64,000 nt of DNA, taken from the NCBI GenBank assembly GCA_035447065.1, contig DAOTGJ010000002.1, positions 1 through 64,000 of the forward strand, in the 5' to 3' direction. Of this stretch, positions 25,067-32,824 are shown in pieces. The position numbers and the translations under genes were made by a program. This stretch comes from CALEMW01 sp035447065 (lineage in GTDB: Bacteria > Krumholzibacteriota > Krumholzibacteriia > LZORAL124-64-63). Under the pieces are notes generated by a model. It saw only the letters and a list, made by a program, of their open reading frames with translations, was not told where the DNA came from and did not search any database. How positions within the stretch are numbered: the first letter of the stretch is position 1; each line of letters starts with the position of its first letter.

Positions 25067-25912
25067 TCAGCCCACCTTCCTGTAAACCGAGGGCTGGACG
25101 AACCGGAAGCGGTTGTCCACGCCGATGAGGGTCTCGGCGTGTCCGATGATCAGGTAGCCGTCCGGCTGCAGCAGCCGGTGGGCCTCCTCCACGATGCGGC
25201 GGCGCAGGGTGGCGTCGAAGTAGATCATCACGTTGCGGCAGTAGATGATGTCGAAGACGCCCTTGATGGGGTACGGCGTCTTGTTCAGGTTCATGCGGCG
25301 GAACATGATGCCGCGGCGCAGCTCCGGCGAGACCTCGCAGGTGCCGTCGCCCACGTCCCGGAACCAGCGGCGGCGGGCGTCGGCGGGCACGCCGGCCAGG
25401 CGGTCCGCGGCGTAGCGGCCCTCCGCGGCGCTCTTGAGAACGCGCGTGGAGATGTCCGTGCCCAGGATGCGCACGTCGGCCTTGGCGATGCCGTCGAGCT
25501 GCGCCAGGGTCATGGCCAGCGAGTAGGGCTCCTCGCCCGACGAGCAGGCCGCCGACCAGAAGCGCAGCCGCGTGCGGCCCCGGGCCAGCCACTCCCCCAC
25601 CGTCTTGGCGGTGAACAGGAAGTGGTCGTTCTCGCGGAAGAAGTGGGTCACGTTGGTGGAGATGGCGTCCGTGAGCTGGATCATCTCCTCGGCCCCGCCC
25701 TCGCCCTCCAGGTGCTGCAGGTAAGCGGCGTAGGTGGGAACGCCCAGGGCGCGCAGGCGCTTGTTCACCCGCGCCTCCACCAGGGCCCGCTTGTTCTCCT
25801 GCAGGACGATGCCCACCGACGCGTACATCAGATCGCGGATGCGGTGGAACTCCGCATCCCCGATCCTCTGCTGCTCCAGCGAGACCTTCTGCTGCGGCGC
25901 CGCGACGGTCAC
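25067..25912 (-). CDS. cheR: Chemotaxis protein methyltransferase CheR
   Basis: A 281-residue enzyme that methylates receptor glutamates with S-adenosylmethionine. It has an N-terminal all-helical domain (FHRIRDLMYASVGIVL to about residue 90) and the methyltransferase domain with FWSAACSSGEEPYSLAM, ILGTDIS, FDIIYCRNVMIYFD and IIGHAETL. There is no C-terminal receptor-binding pentapeptide to judge, since neither receptor's tail ends in NWETF. It lies four bases after cheW. Confidence 0.95.
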   Translation of the reverse strand: MTVAAPQQKVSLEQQRIGDAEFHRIRDLMYASVGIVLQENKRALVEARVNKRLRALGVPTYAAYLQHLEGEGGAEEMIQLTDAISTNVTHFFRENDHFLFTAKTVGEWLARGRTRLRFWSAACSSGEEPYSLAMTLAQLDGIAKADVRILGTDISTRVLKSAAEGRYAADRLAGVPADARRRWFRDVGDGTCEVSPELRRGIMFRRMNLNKTPYPIKGVFDIIYCRNVMIYFDATLRRRIVEEAHRLLQPDGYLIIGHAETLIGVDNRFRFVQPSVYRKVG

Positions 25913-25916
25913 GTCG

Positions 25917-26432
25917 TCACTCCCCGTGCAGGTCGGACTGGCCGGGCAGGTCGCGGATCTCGTCGTCGCCCAGGACGGCGTCGATGTCCAGCAGGATGAC
26001 CACCCGCTTGTCCAGCTTGCCCATGCCGATGATGAAGTCGGCGTCCATGTCCCCGCCGAAGGACGGCGGCGGCGCGATCTGCTCCTCGGTGATGTTCAGC
26101 ACCTCGGACACGTCGTCCACGATGACGCCCATGGTCACGGTGGCGCCGCGCCGGTCCAGCTGCACCACGATGCAGCAGGTCTTCTCCGTGTCCTCCACGC
26201 GCTCCATGCCGAACTTTCCGCGCAGGTCCACCACGGGGATCACGCGGCCGCGCAGGTTGATCACGCCGCGCACGTAGTCCGGGGTCCGGGGCACGCGCGT
26301 CACCTCGGTGACGCCGTTGATCTCCTGCACCTTGAGGATCTCGAGTCCGTACTCCTCGCCGGCCAGGATGAAGGACAGGTACTTGCCCGGCTTGGCGATC
26401 GTCAGGGTCTGGGTGTCCATGGCCATTTCCAT
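25917..26432 (-). CDS. cheW: Chemotaxis coupling protein CheW
   Basis: A 171-residue single CheW domain (SH3-like pair) that links receptors to CheA. Recognisable parts are YLSFILAGEEYGLEILKVQEI, RVPRTPDYVRGVINLRGRVIPV and the C-terminal VLNITEEQI. It lies 39 bases after cheA and four before cheR in the same operon. Confidence 0.94.
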   Translation of the reverse strand: MEMAMDTQTLTIAKPGKYLSFILAGEEYGLEILKVQEINGVTEVTRVPRTPDYVRGVINLRGRVIPVVDLRGKFGMERVEDTEKTCCIVVQLDRRGATVTMGVIVDDVSEVLNITEEQIAPPPSFGGDMDADFIIGMGKLDKRVVILLDIDAVLGDDEIRDLPGQSDLHGE

Positions 26433-26471
26433 CCTCCTGTTGAACCGGACCCGCCGCGGGTCCGGCGTGGG

Positions 26472-29105
26472 CTACCCGGCGTGCGACTCGCGCTCCGGAA
26501 CCGGATTGTTCTTCTGGGCGACCTTCACCAGGCCGGGCACGTCGAGGATCAGCGCCACGTGTCCGTCGGACATGATGGCGCCGCCGGCGATGCCGGGCGT
26601 GCCCTGGACCTTCTCGCCCAGGCTCTTGATCACGATCTGCTGCTGACCGATGAGGTCGTCGCTGATCAGGCCGATGCGCCGGCCCTCGCTCTCCACCACC
26701 ACCACCACCGTGTCGGAGAGGTCCTCGCGGCCCGCGGGCACGTTGAACACCCGGTTCAGGCGCACCAGGGGCACCAGCTCCTCCTCGAAGCGCAGCATCT
26801 CCCCCTTGCTGCGCACGGTGAGGTAGTCCTCCATGTTGGGACGCACCAGGCGCACCACCGAGAGGGTGGGGATGATGTAGTTCTCGGCGCCGGTTCGGAT
26901 CACCATGCCGTCGATGATGGCCAGGGTCAGCGGCAGCTTGAAGCGGAAGATGCTGCCCTTGCCCATGGTGGATTCGATCTCCACGCTGCCGCGCAGCTCC
27001 TCCACGTTCCGCCGCACCACGTCCATGCCCACGCCGCGTCCGCTCACGTCGGTGACCTGCTTGGCCGTGGAGAAGCCGGGCTCGAAGATCAGGTTGAAGA
27101 CCTCGCGGTCGCTCAGCACCTGGCCCTCCTTGACCAGCCCGCGCTCCACGGCCTTGGCCATGATGCGCTCGCGGTCCAGGCCCTTGCCGTCGTCCTGCAC
27201 CTCGATGACGATGTTGCCGCCCTTGTGGTAGGCGGTCAGGCGGATGTTGCCGGTGCGCGACTTGCCCAGGGCCTCGCGCTCCGCGGGATCCGACTCGATG
27301 CCGTGGTCCACGGCGTTGCGGATCATGTGCACCAGCGGGTCGCCGATCTTGTCCACCACGGGCTTGTCCAGCTCCGTGTCCTCGCCCGACATGGTGAACT
27401 CGATGGAGCGGTTGACCTTGCGCGAGAGGTCGCGGGCCAGGCGGGCCATCTTCTGGAAGATGGGCCGCACGGGCACCATGCGCAGGGCCATGCCGATCTC
27501 CTGCAGCTCGCGGCAGATCTTGTCCAGGTGGTCCAGGTTGCGCGCCACCTCCACCGAGGCGCCCGCGCGCAGCTCGCCGGACTGGCTCACCATGGCTTCC
27601 GCGATCACCAGCTCGCCGATGGTCTCCACCAGCAGGTCCAGGCGGTCGGCGTCCACGCGCACGGCCTCGCGGCGCTGGATCTTGGCCTGATTCTGGGAGC
27701 CGGCCTCGGAGCCCGCGGCCGGAGCCTCGGGCGCCGGCGCGGAGTCCGCGGCGCGGGGCGCCGCGGGCTTCTTCAGGGGCACGAAGCCCTTGAGCGGAGC
27801 GTCGTCCGCGGGCGCGGCGGCCGCGGCGGGAGCCGGCTGCGGCGCGGGCCGCGGCGCGGGGGCCTCGGCCTGCGGAGCGGGATGCGAGGTCGGCACGGCC
27901 TCGCCGGCGGCGCGGCGGATCAGGCGGTCCAGCAGGCTCGGCAGCTCCCCGCGCTTGCGCATCACGCCGTCGCGGGCCAGGGCCACCACGATGTCCTCGC
28001 ACAGCTTCTTCAGCATGTCGATGGACTCGAAGGTCAGGTCCATGGCGTCGCCCTGGAGGGTCAGCTCGCCCTTGCGGGCCATGTCCAGCAGGTTCTCGGC
28101 CTTGTGGGCCAGGGTCTGGATGTGGGTCATCTCCACGAAGCCGGCCACGCCCTTGATGGTGTGGAAGGCGCGGAACACGGCGTTCAGGGCGTCGGTCTGG
28201 GTGGGCTCCGACTCCAGGATCAGGAGCTGGGCCTCGGCCTCGTCCAGATGCTCCGCCGACTCGCTGATGAACTCCTGCAGGAGTTCCACGTCGTCGTTGC
28301 GGTGGTCCACTGTGAACAGGGCCTCGTCCAGGCCCACGTCGGACCAGGAGGCCTCCACGTGGGACCCGGCGGCCTCCGCGGCGGGCTCGGGGGCCGGCTC
28401 CGGCGCCACGGCGGACGCCGGCGCTTCGCCCAGGGCCTGGATCAGGTCCGCCACCGGCTCCGGGGCCGCGCCGCGGCCCTCGTGGTGGTGCAGGCTGTTC
28501 TGGAACCAGTCCGTGACGCGCAACAGGCGCTCGGTGCACGCGGCCACCGGTTCGGTGGTCAGCATGTCCTCGGTGACGTGGGCCAGGCGCGCCATGTCCT
28601 CCAGGCCCAGCAGCCCGGCCTCGCCCTTGAGGGTGTGGAAGAAGCGCATCATGGGCGCGGCATCGCCGGCGTCCTCGCCCTTCTCCACGGCCAGCACCAG
28701 ACGCTCCACCTCCTGGAGCTGCTCCACCTGGCGGGAGAGGAACTCCGAGAGGATCTCGTCGTCGGCCAGGGACACGGCGCCGTCCGCGGCGGGATCGGCG
28801 GGGTACCCGGCGGCGTCGAAATCGCATTCGCCGCCCGCGGAGCGTTCCATGGCCGCGGCCGTGCCCTGGATCCACGTCCAGAGCGCGACGGGATCGGCGG
28901 CGTCGCCGTCCGCCACGCTGGCGCAGTAGAGGGAGGCCTTGCGCGCCTTGGCGGCCTCGCGGTCCTGTCCGGTGGCGGCCAGGCCCGCGGCCACCTCGTC
29001 GAAGAGGCCGCGCAGCGTGCGCGCCGCGGCCCCTTGGGGCTCGGGCATGGTCTCCAGGAACCTCACGGCCTGGGTGACGAGTCCGGTGACATCCTTGAGC
29101 TTCAT
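26472..29105 (-). CDS. cheA: Chemotaxis histidine kinase CheA with two Hpt domains
   Basis: An 877-residue kinase. It has two phosphotransfer domains, with His157 in FFHTLKGEAG and His315 in AFHTIKGVAG, where one is usual. A proline/alanine-rich linker (about 430-495) follows, then the dimerisation helices, the ATPase with N box HMIRNAVDHGI, DDGKGLD and GRGVGMDVV, and a C-terminal CheW-like regulatory domain. Residues 1-115 form an added helical region before the first Hpt. It phosphorylates CheY and CheB. It is the second gene of an operon that starts with a haem-motif receptor. Confidence 0.95.
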   Translation of the reverse strand: MKLKDVTGLVTQAVRFLETMPEPQGAAARTLRGLFDEVAAGLAATGQDREAAKARKASLYCASVADGDAADPVALWTWIQGTAAAMERSAGGECDFDAAGYPADPAADGAVSLADDEILSEFLSRQVEQLQEVERLVLAVEKGEDAGDAAPMMRFFHTLKGEAGLLGLEDMARLAHVTEDMLTTEPVAACTERLLRVTDWFQNSLHHHEGRGAAPEPVADLIQALGEAPASAVAPEPAPEPAAEAAGSHVEASWSDVGLDEALFTVDHRNDDVELLQEFISESAEHLDEAEAQLLILESEPTQTDALNAVFRAFHTIKGVAGFVEMTHIQTLAHKAENLLDMARKGELTLQGDAMDLTFESIDMLKKLCEDIVVALARDGVMRKRGELPSLLDRLIRRAAGEAVPTSHPAPQAEAPAPRPAPQPAPAAAAAPADDAPLKGFVPLKKPAAPRAADSAPAPEAPAAGSEAGSQNQAKIQRREAVRVDADRLDLLVETIGELVIAEAMVSQSGELRAGASVEVARNLDHLDKICRELQEIGMALRMVPVRPIFQKMARLARDLSRKVNRSIEFTMSGEDTELDKPVVDKIGDPLVHMIRNAVDHGIESDPAEREALGKSRTGNIRLTAYHKGGNIVIEVQDDGKGLDRERIMAKAVERGLVKEGQVLSDREVFNLIFEPGFSTAKQVTDVSGRGVGMDVVRRNVEELRGSVEIESTMGKGSIFRFKLPLTLAIIDGMVIRTGAENYIIPTLSVVRLVRPNMEDYLTVRSKGEMLRFEEELVPLVRLNRVFNVPAGREDLSDTVVVVVESEGRRIGLISDDLIGQQQIVIKSLGEKVQGTPGIAGGAIMSDGHVALILDVPGLVKVAQKNNPVPERESHAG

Positions 29106-29135
29106 GGCGATCCGCGGAGCGCGACCGGCGCGCTC

Positions 29136-30521
29136 CTACTCCTTCCCGTCGACGAGGGCGACAAGGTCCGCGGCCACGACGCGCAGGTCGTTGGCCATGG
29201 CCGACAGTTCCTCACTGGCCGACGCCGTTTCCTCGGCGCCGGCGGCGTTCGTCTGCGTGATCCGGTCGATGCGCGACATGGCGGCGTTCACCTGCTCCAG
29301 CTCGTCCGCCTGACGGCGGGCGGTCTGGGCCACCGTGCTGATGATGCCGGTGGTGTCCTGGATGCTGTGGACGATGTCCTTCATGATGGCCTCGAGCTCC
29401 GCGGACACCTGCGCCCCCTCGGCCGTGCGGGCCAGGGAGGTCTCGATCAGCTCCTGGGTGCTGCGGGCGGCCGCGGCGCTGCCGGCGGCCAGGTTGCGGA
29501 CCTCCTCGGCCACCACGGCGAAGCCCTTGCCCGCCTCGCCGGCGCGCGCGGCCTCCACGGCCGCGTTCAGCGCCAGCAGGTTGGTCTGGAAGGCGATCTC
29601 GTCGATGGCCTTGATGACCCGCGCCGTCTCCTGGGACGACTCGCGGATCCCCACCATGGTGCTGTTCATGCGCTCCACGGCCTCCTGGCTGCGGTGCACG
29701 CACTCGGAGGCGTCGCAGCCGCTGCTGTCGGCGCGCGCCACCTCGTCCACGTTGCGGCGGTTGCTGCCGGCCACCTGGTGCAGGGCCGCGCTGGTCTCCT
29801 GCAGGCTGGCGGCCTGGTCGTTGGCGCCCTGGGCGATGGAGGTGGCCGATTCCGCGAAGGTGCCGGCCGTGGCGCTCAGGGACTGGGAGCGTTCGTAGAG
29901 GCCGTGGGCCACCGCGTTGACCGGCTTGATGACCAGGGCGGTGAGGATGGCCCAGAGCAGGGCGGTCTGCAGCAGCAGCGCCACCAGGAAGGCGCCGGCC
30001 ATGAAGGCCTTCTGGCGGCCCACCGCCGCCGCCGCCGCCGCCAGGCTGACGGTCACGTCGGCGCCGCCGAGCACCTCGCCGACCTTCGCGTCGGCGTGGC
30101 ACTCCAGGCAGCTGGCCGCGGCGGGCAGCGGCATCACGTAGCGGATGGTGTGACCCTTGTGGTCCACGATCACCTCGGAGTCTGCGGTGGCGAGCACGCG
30201 GCGCTGGACCTCGTCGCGGGGCGTCGCCCCGTCGCGCTCGCCGTATTCGCGGCTGGTCGCCTCGCCCCGGAAGGCCTGCAGCGAGGCCACGCCCTCCTGG
30301 GCGGCCGTGGCCTGGACGTAGGCATCCAGGGCATCCATATCTCCCAGCTCGCCGAAGGCGGACATGGCGTGGGTGATGCTCGATGCGAGCAGCTCCGCGC
30401 CGCGGGACGCTTCATCGTCGGCCAGACGTTCGGTCATCAGCGTGTTCACCACGCCCACCACGACCAGGACCACCAGGAGACTCGCCGTGATCGCGGCGAT
30501 CACCTTCGTTCGCAGTGCCAT
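29136..30521 (-). CDS. Methyl-accepting chemotaxis protein with a CXXCH periplasmic sensor
   Basis: A 461-residue receptor. Membrane helices at about 7-29 and 170-195 frame a periplasmic region with CLECH (Cys138, Cys141, His142), a c-type haem attachment motif. The cytoplasmic part has the receptor hairpin AFQTNLLALNAAVEAARAGE and IDRITQTNAAGAEETASASEEL. It is shorter than the other receptor and has a less complete sensor domain. It opens the cheA-cheW-cheR-cheD-HDOD-cheY-cheX-cheB operon, whose promoter is of sigma-28 type. Confidence 0.9.
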   Translation of the reverse strand: MALRTKVIAAITASLLVVLVVVGVVNTLMTERLADDEASRGAELLASSITHAMSAFGELGDMDALDAYVQATAAQEGVASLQAFRGEATSREYGERDGATPRDEVQRRVLATADSEVIVDHKGHTIRYVMPLPAAASCLECHADAKVGEVLGGADVTVSLAAAAAAVGRQKAFMAGAFLVALLLQTALLWAILTALVIKPVNAVAHGLYERSQSLSATAGTFAESATSIAQGANDQAASLQETSAALHQVAGSNRRNVDEVARADSSGCDASECVHRSQEAVERMNSTMVGIRESSQETARVIKAIDEIAFQTNLLALNAAVEAARAGEAGKGFAVVAEEVRNLAAGSAAAARSTQELIETSLARTAEGAQVSAELEAIMKDIVHSIQDTTGIISTVAQTARRQADELEQVNAAMSRIDRITQTNAAGAEETASASEELSAMANDLRVVAADLVALVDGKE

Positions 30522-30589
30522 CCCAAGACCTTCCGGAAGCGGGCGATCCGGGTGTTCCTGGCCGGATAAGCCACGGAATCACCCCTCAT

Positions 30590-30616
30590 CCATCGGCGTT
30601 TCGCACAGGAAGTTGA
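30590..30616 (-). promoter_or_regulatory. Sigma-28 (FliA)-type promoter of the main che operon
   Basis: On the minus strand TCAA (30613-30616), 15 bases, then GCCGATGG (30590-30597). The element is the same as at 20248-20274 in both boxes and spacing. The predicted leader before the receptor ATG is about 60 bases. Confidence 0.75.
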
Positions 30617-30659
30617 GGGGGAATCTGCAGAAAAGAAGGGGAGCGTCGGGAAAGGAGGA

Positions 30660-30689
30660 GGCGCGGCCCGCCGGAAGGCGGACCGCGCC
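30660..30689 (-). terminator. Terminator after pepD
   Basis: A 13-bp GC-rich stem with one mismatch and a GGAA loop lies 10 bases after the pepD stop. On the minus strand it is followed by a pyrimidine tract (CTCCTCCTTTCCC). It closes a 14-gene run that begins near 50400. Confidence 0.65.
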
Positions 30690-30699
30690 CTGGAGGGGA

Positions 30700-32157
30700 T
30701 CAGCCCAGATCGGCCAGGAGGGCCGTGAACAGCTTGAACACCCTCTGGACCGAGGGGACGTTCACCTGCTCGTCCGGGGAGTGGGCCCCGGTGATGTCCG
30801 GGCCGAAGGACACGATGTCCAGGTCCGGGTACTTCTCGGTCAGCAGTCCGCACTCCAGGCCCGCATGGATGGCCTTGAGCTCCGGCCTGCGCTTGAAGAC
30901 CTTGGCGTAGCGGTCCGCGGTGGCCTTCACCAGCTTGGAATCCGGGTTGGGCTGCCAGCCCGGGTAGCCCCCCTCCTGGATCACGTCGCAGCGGTCCGCG
31001 AGCATGGCGCCCAGGGACCGGTGACGCCGGGCCAGCCCGGCCAGGGCCGAGCCGTTGGAGGAGCGGCTGCAGCACACGATCCGCACCTGGGCGCCGTCGG
31101 TCTTGACCACGCCCACGTTGGAGCTGGTCTCCACCAGGTCCGGCAGGGCGCGGCTCATGGCCAACACGCCGTTGGGAAGGGCGTCCAGCAGATGGAGGGT
31201 GCGCAGGGTGCAGTTGCCGCCCAGGGTGTGCTCCACCTTGGCGGCTCCCACCTTCACCTGGCAGCCGTCGTCGATGCCGTGGAGCTCCTCGGTCAGGATG
31301 CGCTTGGCCTCGGCGTCCACCAGCTTCTTGAAGAGGCGGCCGTCCGCGTCCTTCACCGCCACGCGGGCCTCGGCCTCGCGGGGGATGGCGTTGCGCATGC
31401 TGCCGCCGTCGATGCTCACCAGCCGGAAGTCCACCTGCTCCTTGGCCGCCAGCAGGCAGCGCGTGAGGATCTTGATGGCGTTGCCGCGGTTCTTGTGGAT
31501 GTCCAGGCCGGAATGACCGCCCAGCAGCCCCTTGACCGTCACCTTCCGCCCCGCGAGCCCCTGGCCCAGCGGCACCTTCTTGTTCTTCACCGTGAGGATG
31601 GTGTCCTGTCCGCCGGAACAGCCGATGAACAGGGCGGCGTCCTCCTCGGAGTCCAGGTTGATCATGCGCTTGGCCGTGAAGAAGCCCTTCTGCACGCCCG
31701 CGGCGCCGGTCAGCCCGCGCTCCTCGTCCACGGTCAGCAGCACCTCCACCGTGGGATGCTTCAGCCCCTTCTCCTCCGCCACCGCCAGGCCCATGGCCAC
31801 GCCGATGCCGTTGTCCGCGCCCAGGGTGGTGCCCTCGGCGGTCACCCAGTCGCCGTTGACCTGGAGCTTGATGGGGTCCTTCGCGAAGTCGTGCTTCGTG
31901 CCGGAATTCTTCTCGCAGACCATGTCCACGTGGCCCTGCACCAGCACGGGCGGGGCCTTCTCCATGCCTTTGCTGGCGGGGATCGTGATGAGCAGGTTGC
32001 CCACCGCGTCCTCCTTCCAGGCCAGGCCGCGCTGGTCGGCCCAGGTCTTGAACATGGCCTGCACGGCGGCCTCGTTGCCCGATCCGCGGGGGATCGCGCT
32101 CATGGCGGCGAAGATGCCCCACACGCTCCGGGGCTGCAGCTTGTCGATGGCGCTCAC
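30700..32157 (-). CDS. pepD: Aminoacyl-histidine dipeptidase (M20/C family, PepD-like)
   Basis: A 485-residue cytoplasmic metallopeptidase, the usual PepD length. It hydrolyses dipeptides with broad preference, classically Xaa-His. Metal and catalytic segments are visible: VQGHVDMVCEK, GADNGIGVAMGLA, TVDEERGLTGA, LDSEEDA and GLECGLL near the end. It lies 20 bases after the OmpA-like lipoprotein gene and is the last gene of the long unidirectional run. Confidence 0.93.
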   Translation of the reverse strand: MSAIDKLQPRSVWGIFAAMSAIPRGSGNEAAVQAMFKTWADQRGLAWKEDAVGNLLITIPASKGMEKAPPVLVQGHVDMVCEKNSGTKHDFAKDPIKLQVNGDWVTAEGTTLGADNGIGVAMGLAVAEEKGLKHPTVEVLLTVDEERGLTGAAGVQKGFFTAKRMINLDSEEDAALFIGCSGGQDTILTVKNKKVPLGQGLAGRKVTVKGLLGGHSGLDIHKNRGNAIKILTRCLLAAKEQVDFRLVSIDGGSMRNAIPREAEARVAVKDADGRLFKKLVDAEAKRILTEELHGIDDGCQVKVGAAKVEHTLGGNCTLRTLHLLDALPNGVLAMSRALPDLVETSSNVGVVKTDGAQVRIVCCSRSSNGSALAGLARRHRSLGAMLADRCDVIQEGGYPGWQPNPDSKLVKATADRYAKVFKRRPELKAIHAGLECGLLTEKYPDLDIVSFGPDITGAHSPDEQVNVPSVQRVFKLFTALLADLG

Positions 32158-32177
32158 GGATTCCTCCCTGGTTGGAC

Positions 32178-32822
32178 TCAGCCCTGCTCGGCGGCGCGGG
32201 CCTTGAACTCGTCGTTCACCTCGATGGAGACCTCCACGCGGCGGTTCTGGGCGCGACCGGTCGCCGTGGCGTTGTCGGCCACGGGGGCGGTCTCGCCGTA
32301 GCCGCGGGCGCGGATGCGGTCGTTGGTCACGCCGCGGCCCGCCAGGTAGTCGCTCACGCTGCCGGCGCGGCGCTCGCTGAGGCCCTGGTTGTACTCCTCG
32401 CTGCCGCTGCTGTCGGTGTGGCCCATGACCAGGATGTCGGTGTCGGGATAGCTCACGAGCACCTCGGCCATCTGGTCCAGACGGGCCATGGACTCGCTCT
32501 TGAGCGACGCGGAGTCCAGATCGAAGAGGATGGCGCTGTCGAAGGTCACCATCAGCTCGTCGCCGATGCGCTGGACCTCGGCGCCCTCGATCTTCTCCAT
32601 CTCCTCCGCCTGGGCGTCCAGGTAATTGCCGATGATGCCGCCCAGCACCGCGCCGGCCACGCCGCCGATGGCGGCGCCCTTGGTGTCGTCGTCGCTCAGG
32701 GCCGCGCCCGCGGCCGCGCCGGCTGCGCCGCCGATGACGGCGCCCTTCTGGGTCCGGCTCATGTTGGCGCAGCCGGTCAGGGCCAACGCCAGGATCAGCA
32801 CCAAAATCAAGGATCGCTGCAT
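32178..32822 (-). CDS. OmpA-family outer-membrane lipoprotein with glycine-zipper region
   Basis: A 214-residue lipoprotein. The signal peptide ends in a lipobox with Cys18 (LALTGC). Residues about 27-67 form a glycine-zipper membrane segment (GAVIGGAAGAAAGAAL and GGVAGAVLGGIIG). Residues about 100-205 form an OmpA C-terminal domain that binds peptidoglycan (VMGHTDSSGSEEYNQGLSERR, then ARGYGE and NRRVEVSI). It resembles YiaD-type lipoproteins and would anchor the outer membrane to the wall. It starts two bases after the M1 peptidase stop. Confidence 0.92.
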   Translation of the reverse strand: MQRSLILVLILALALTGCANMSRTQKGAVIGGAAGAAAGAALSDDDTKGAAIGGVAGAVLGGIIGNYLDAQAEEMEKIEGAEVQRIGDELMVTFDSAILFDLDSASLKSESMARLDQMAEVLVSYPDTDILVMGHTDSSGSEEYNQGLSERRAGSVSDYLAGRGVTNDRIRARGYGETAPVADNATATGRAQNRRVEVSIEVNDEFKARAAEQG

Positions 32823-32824
32823 GG

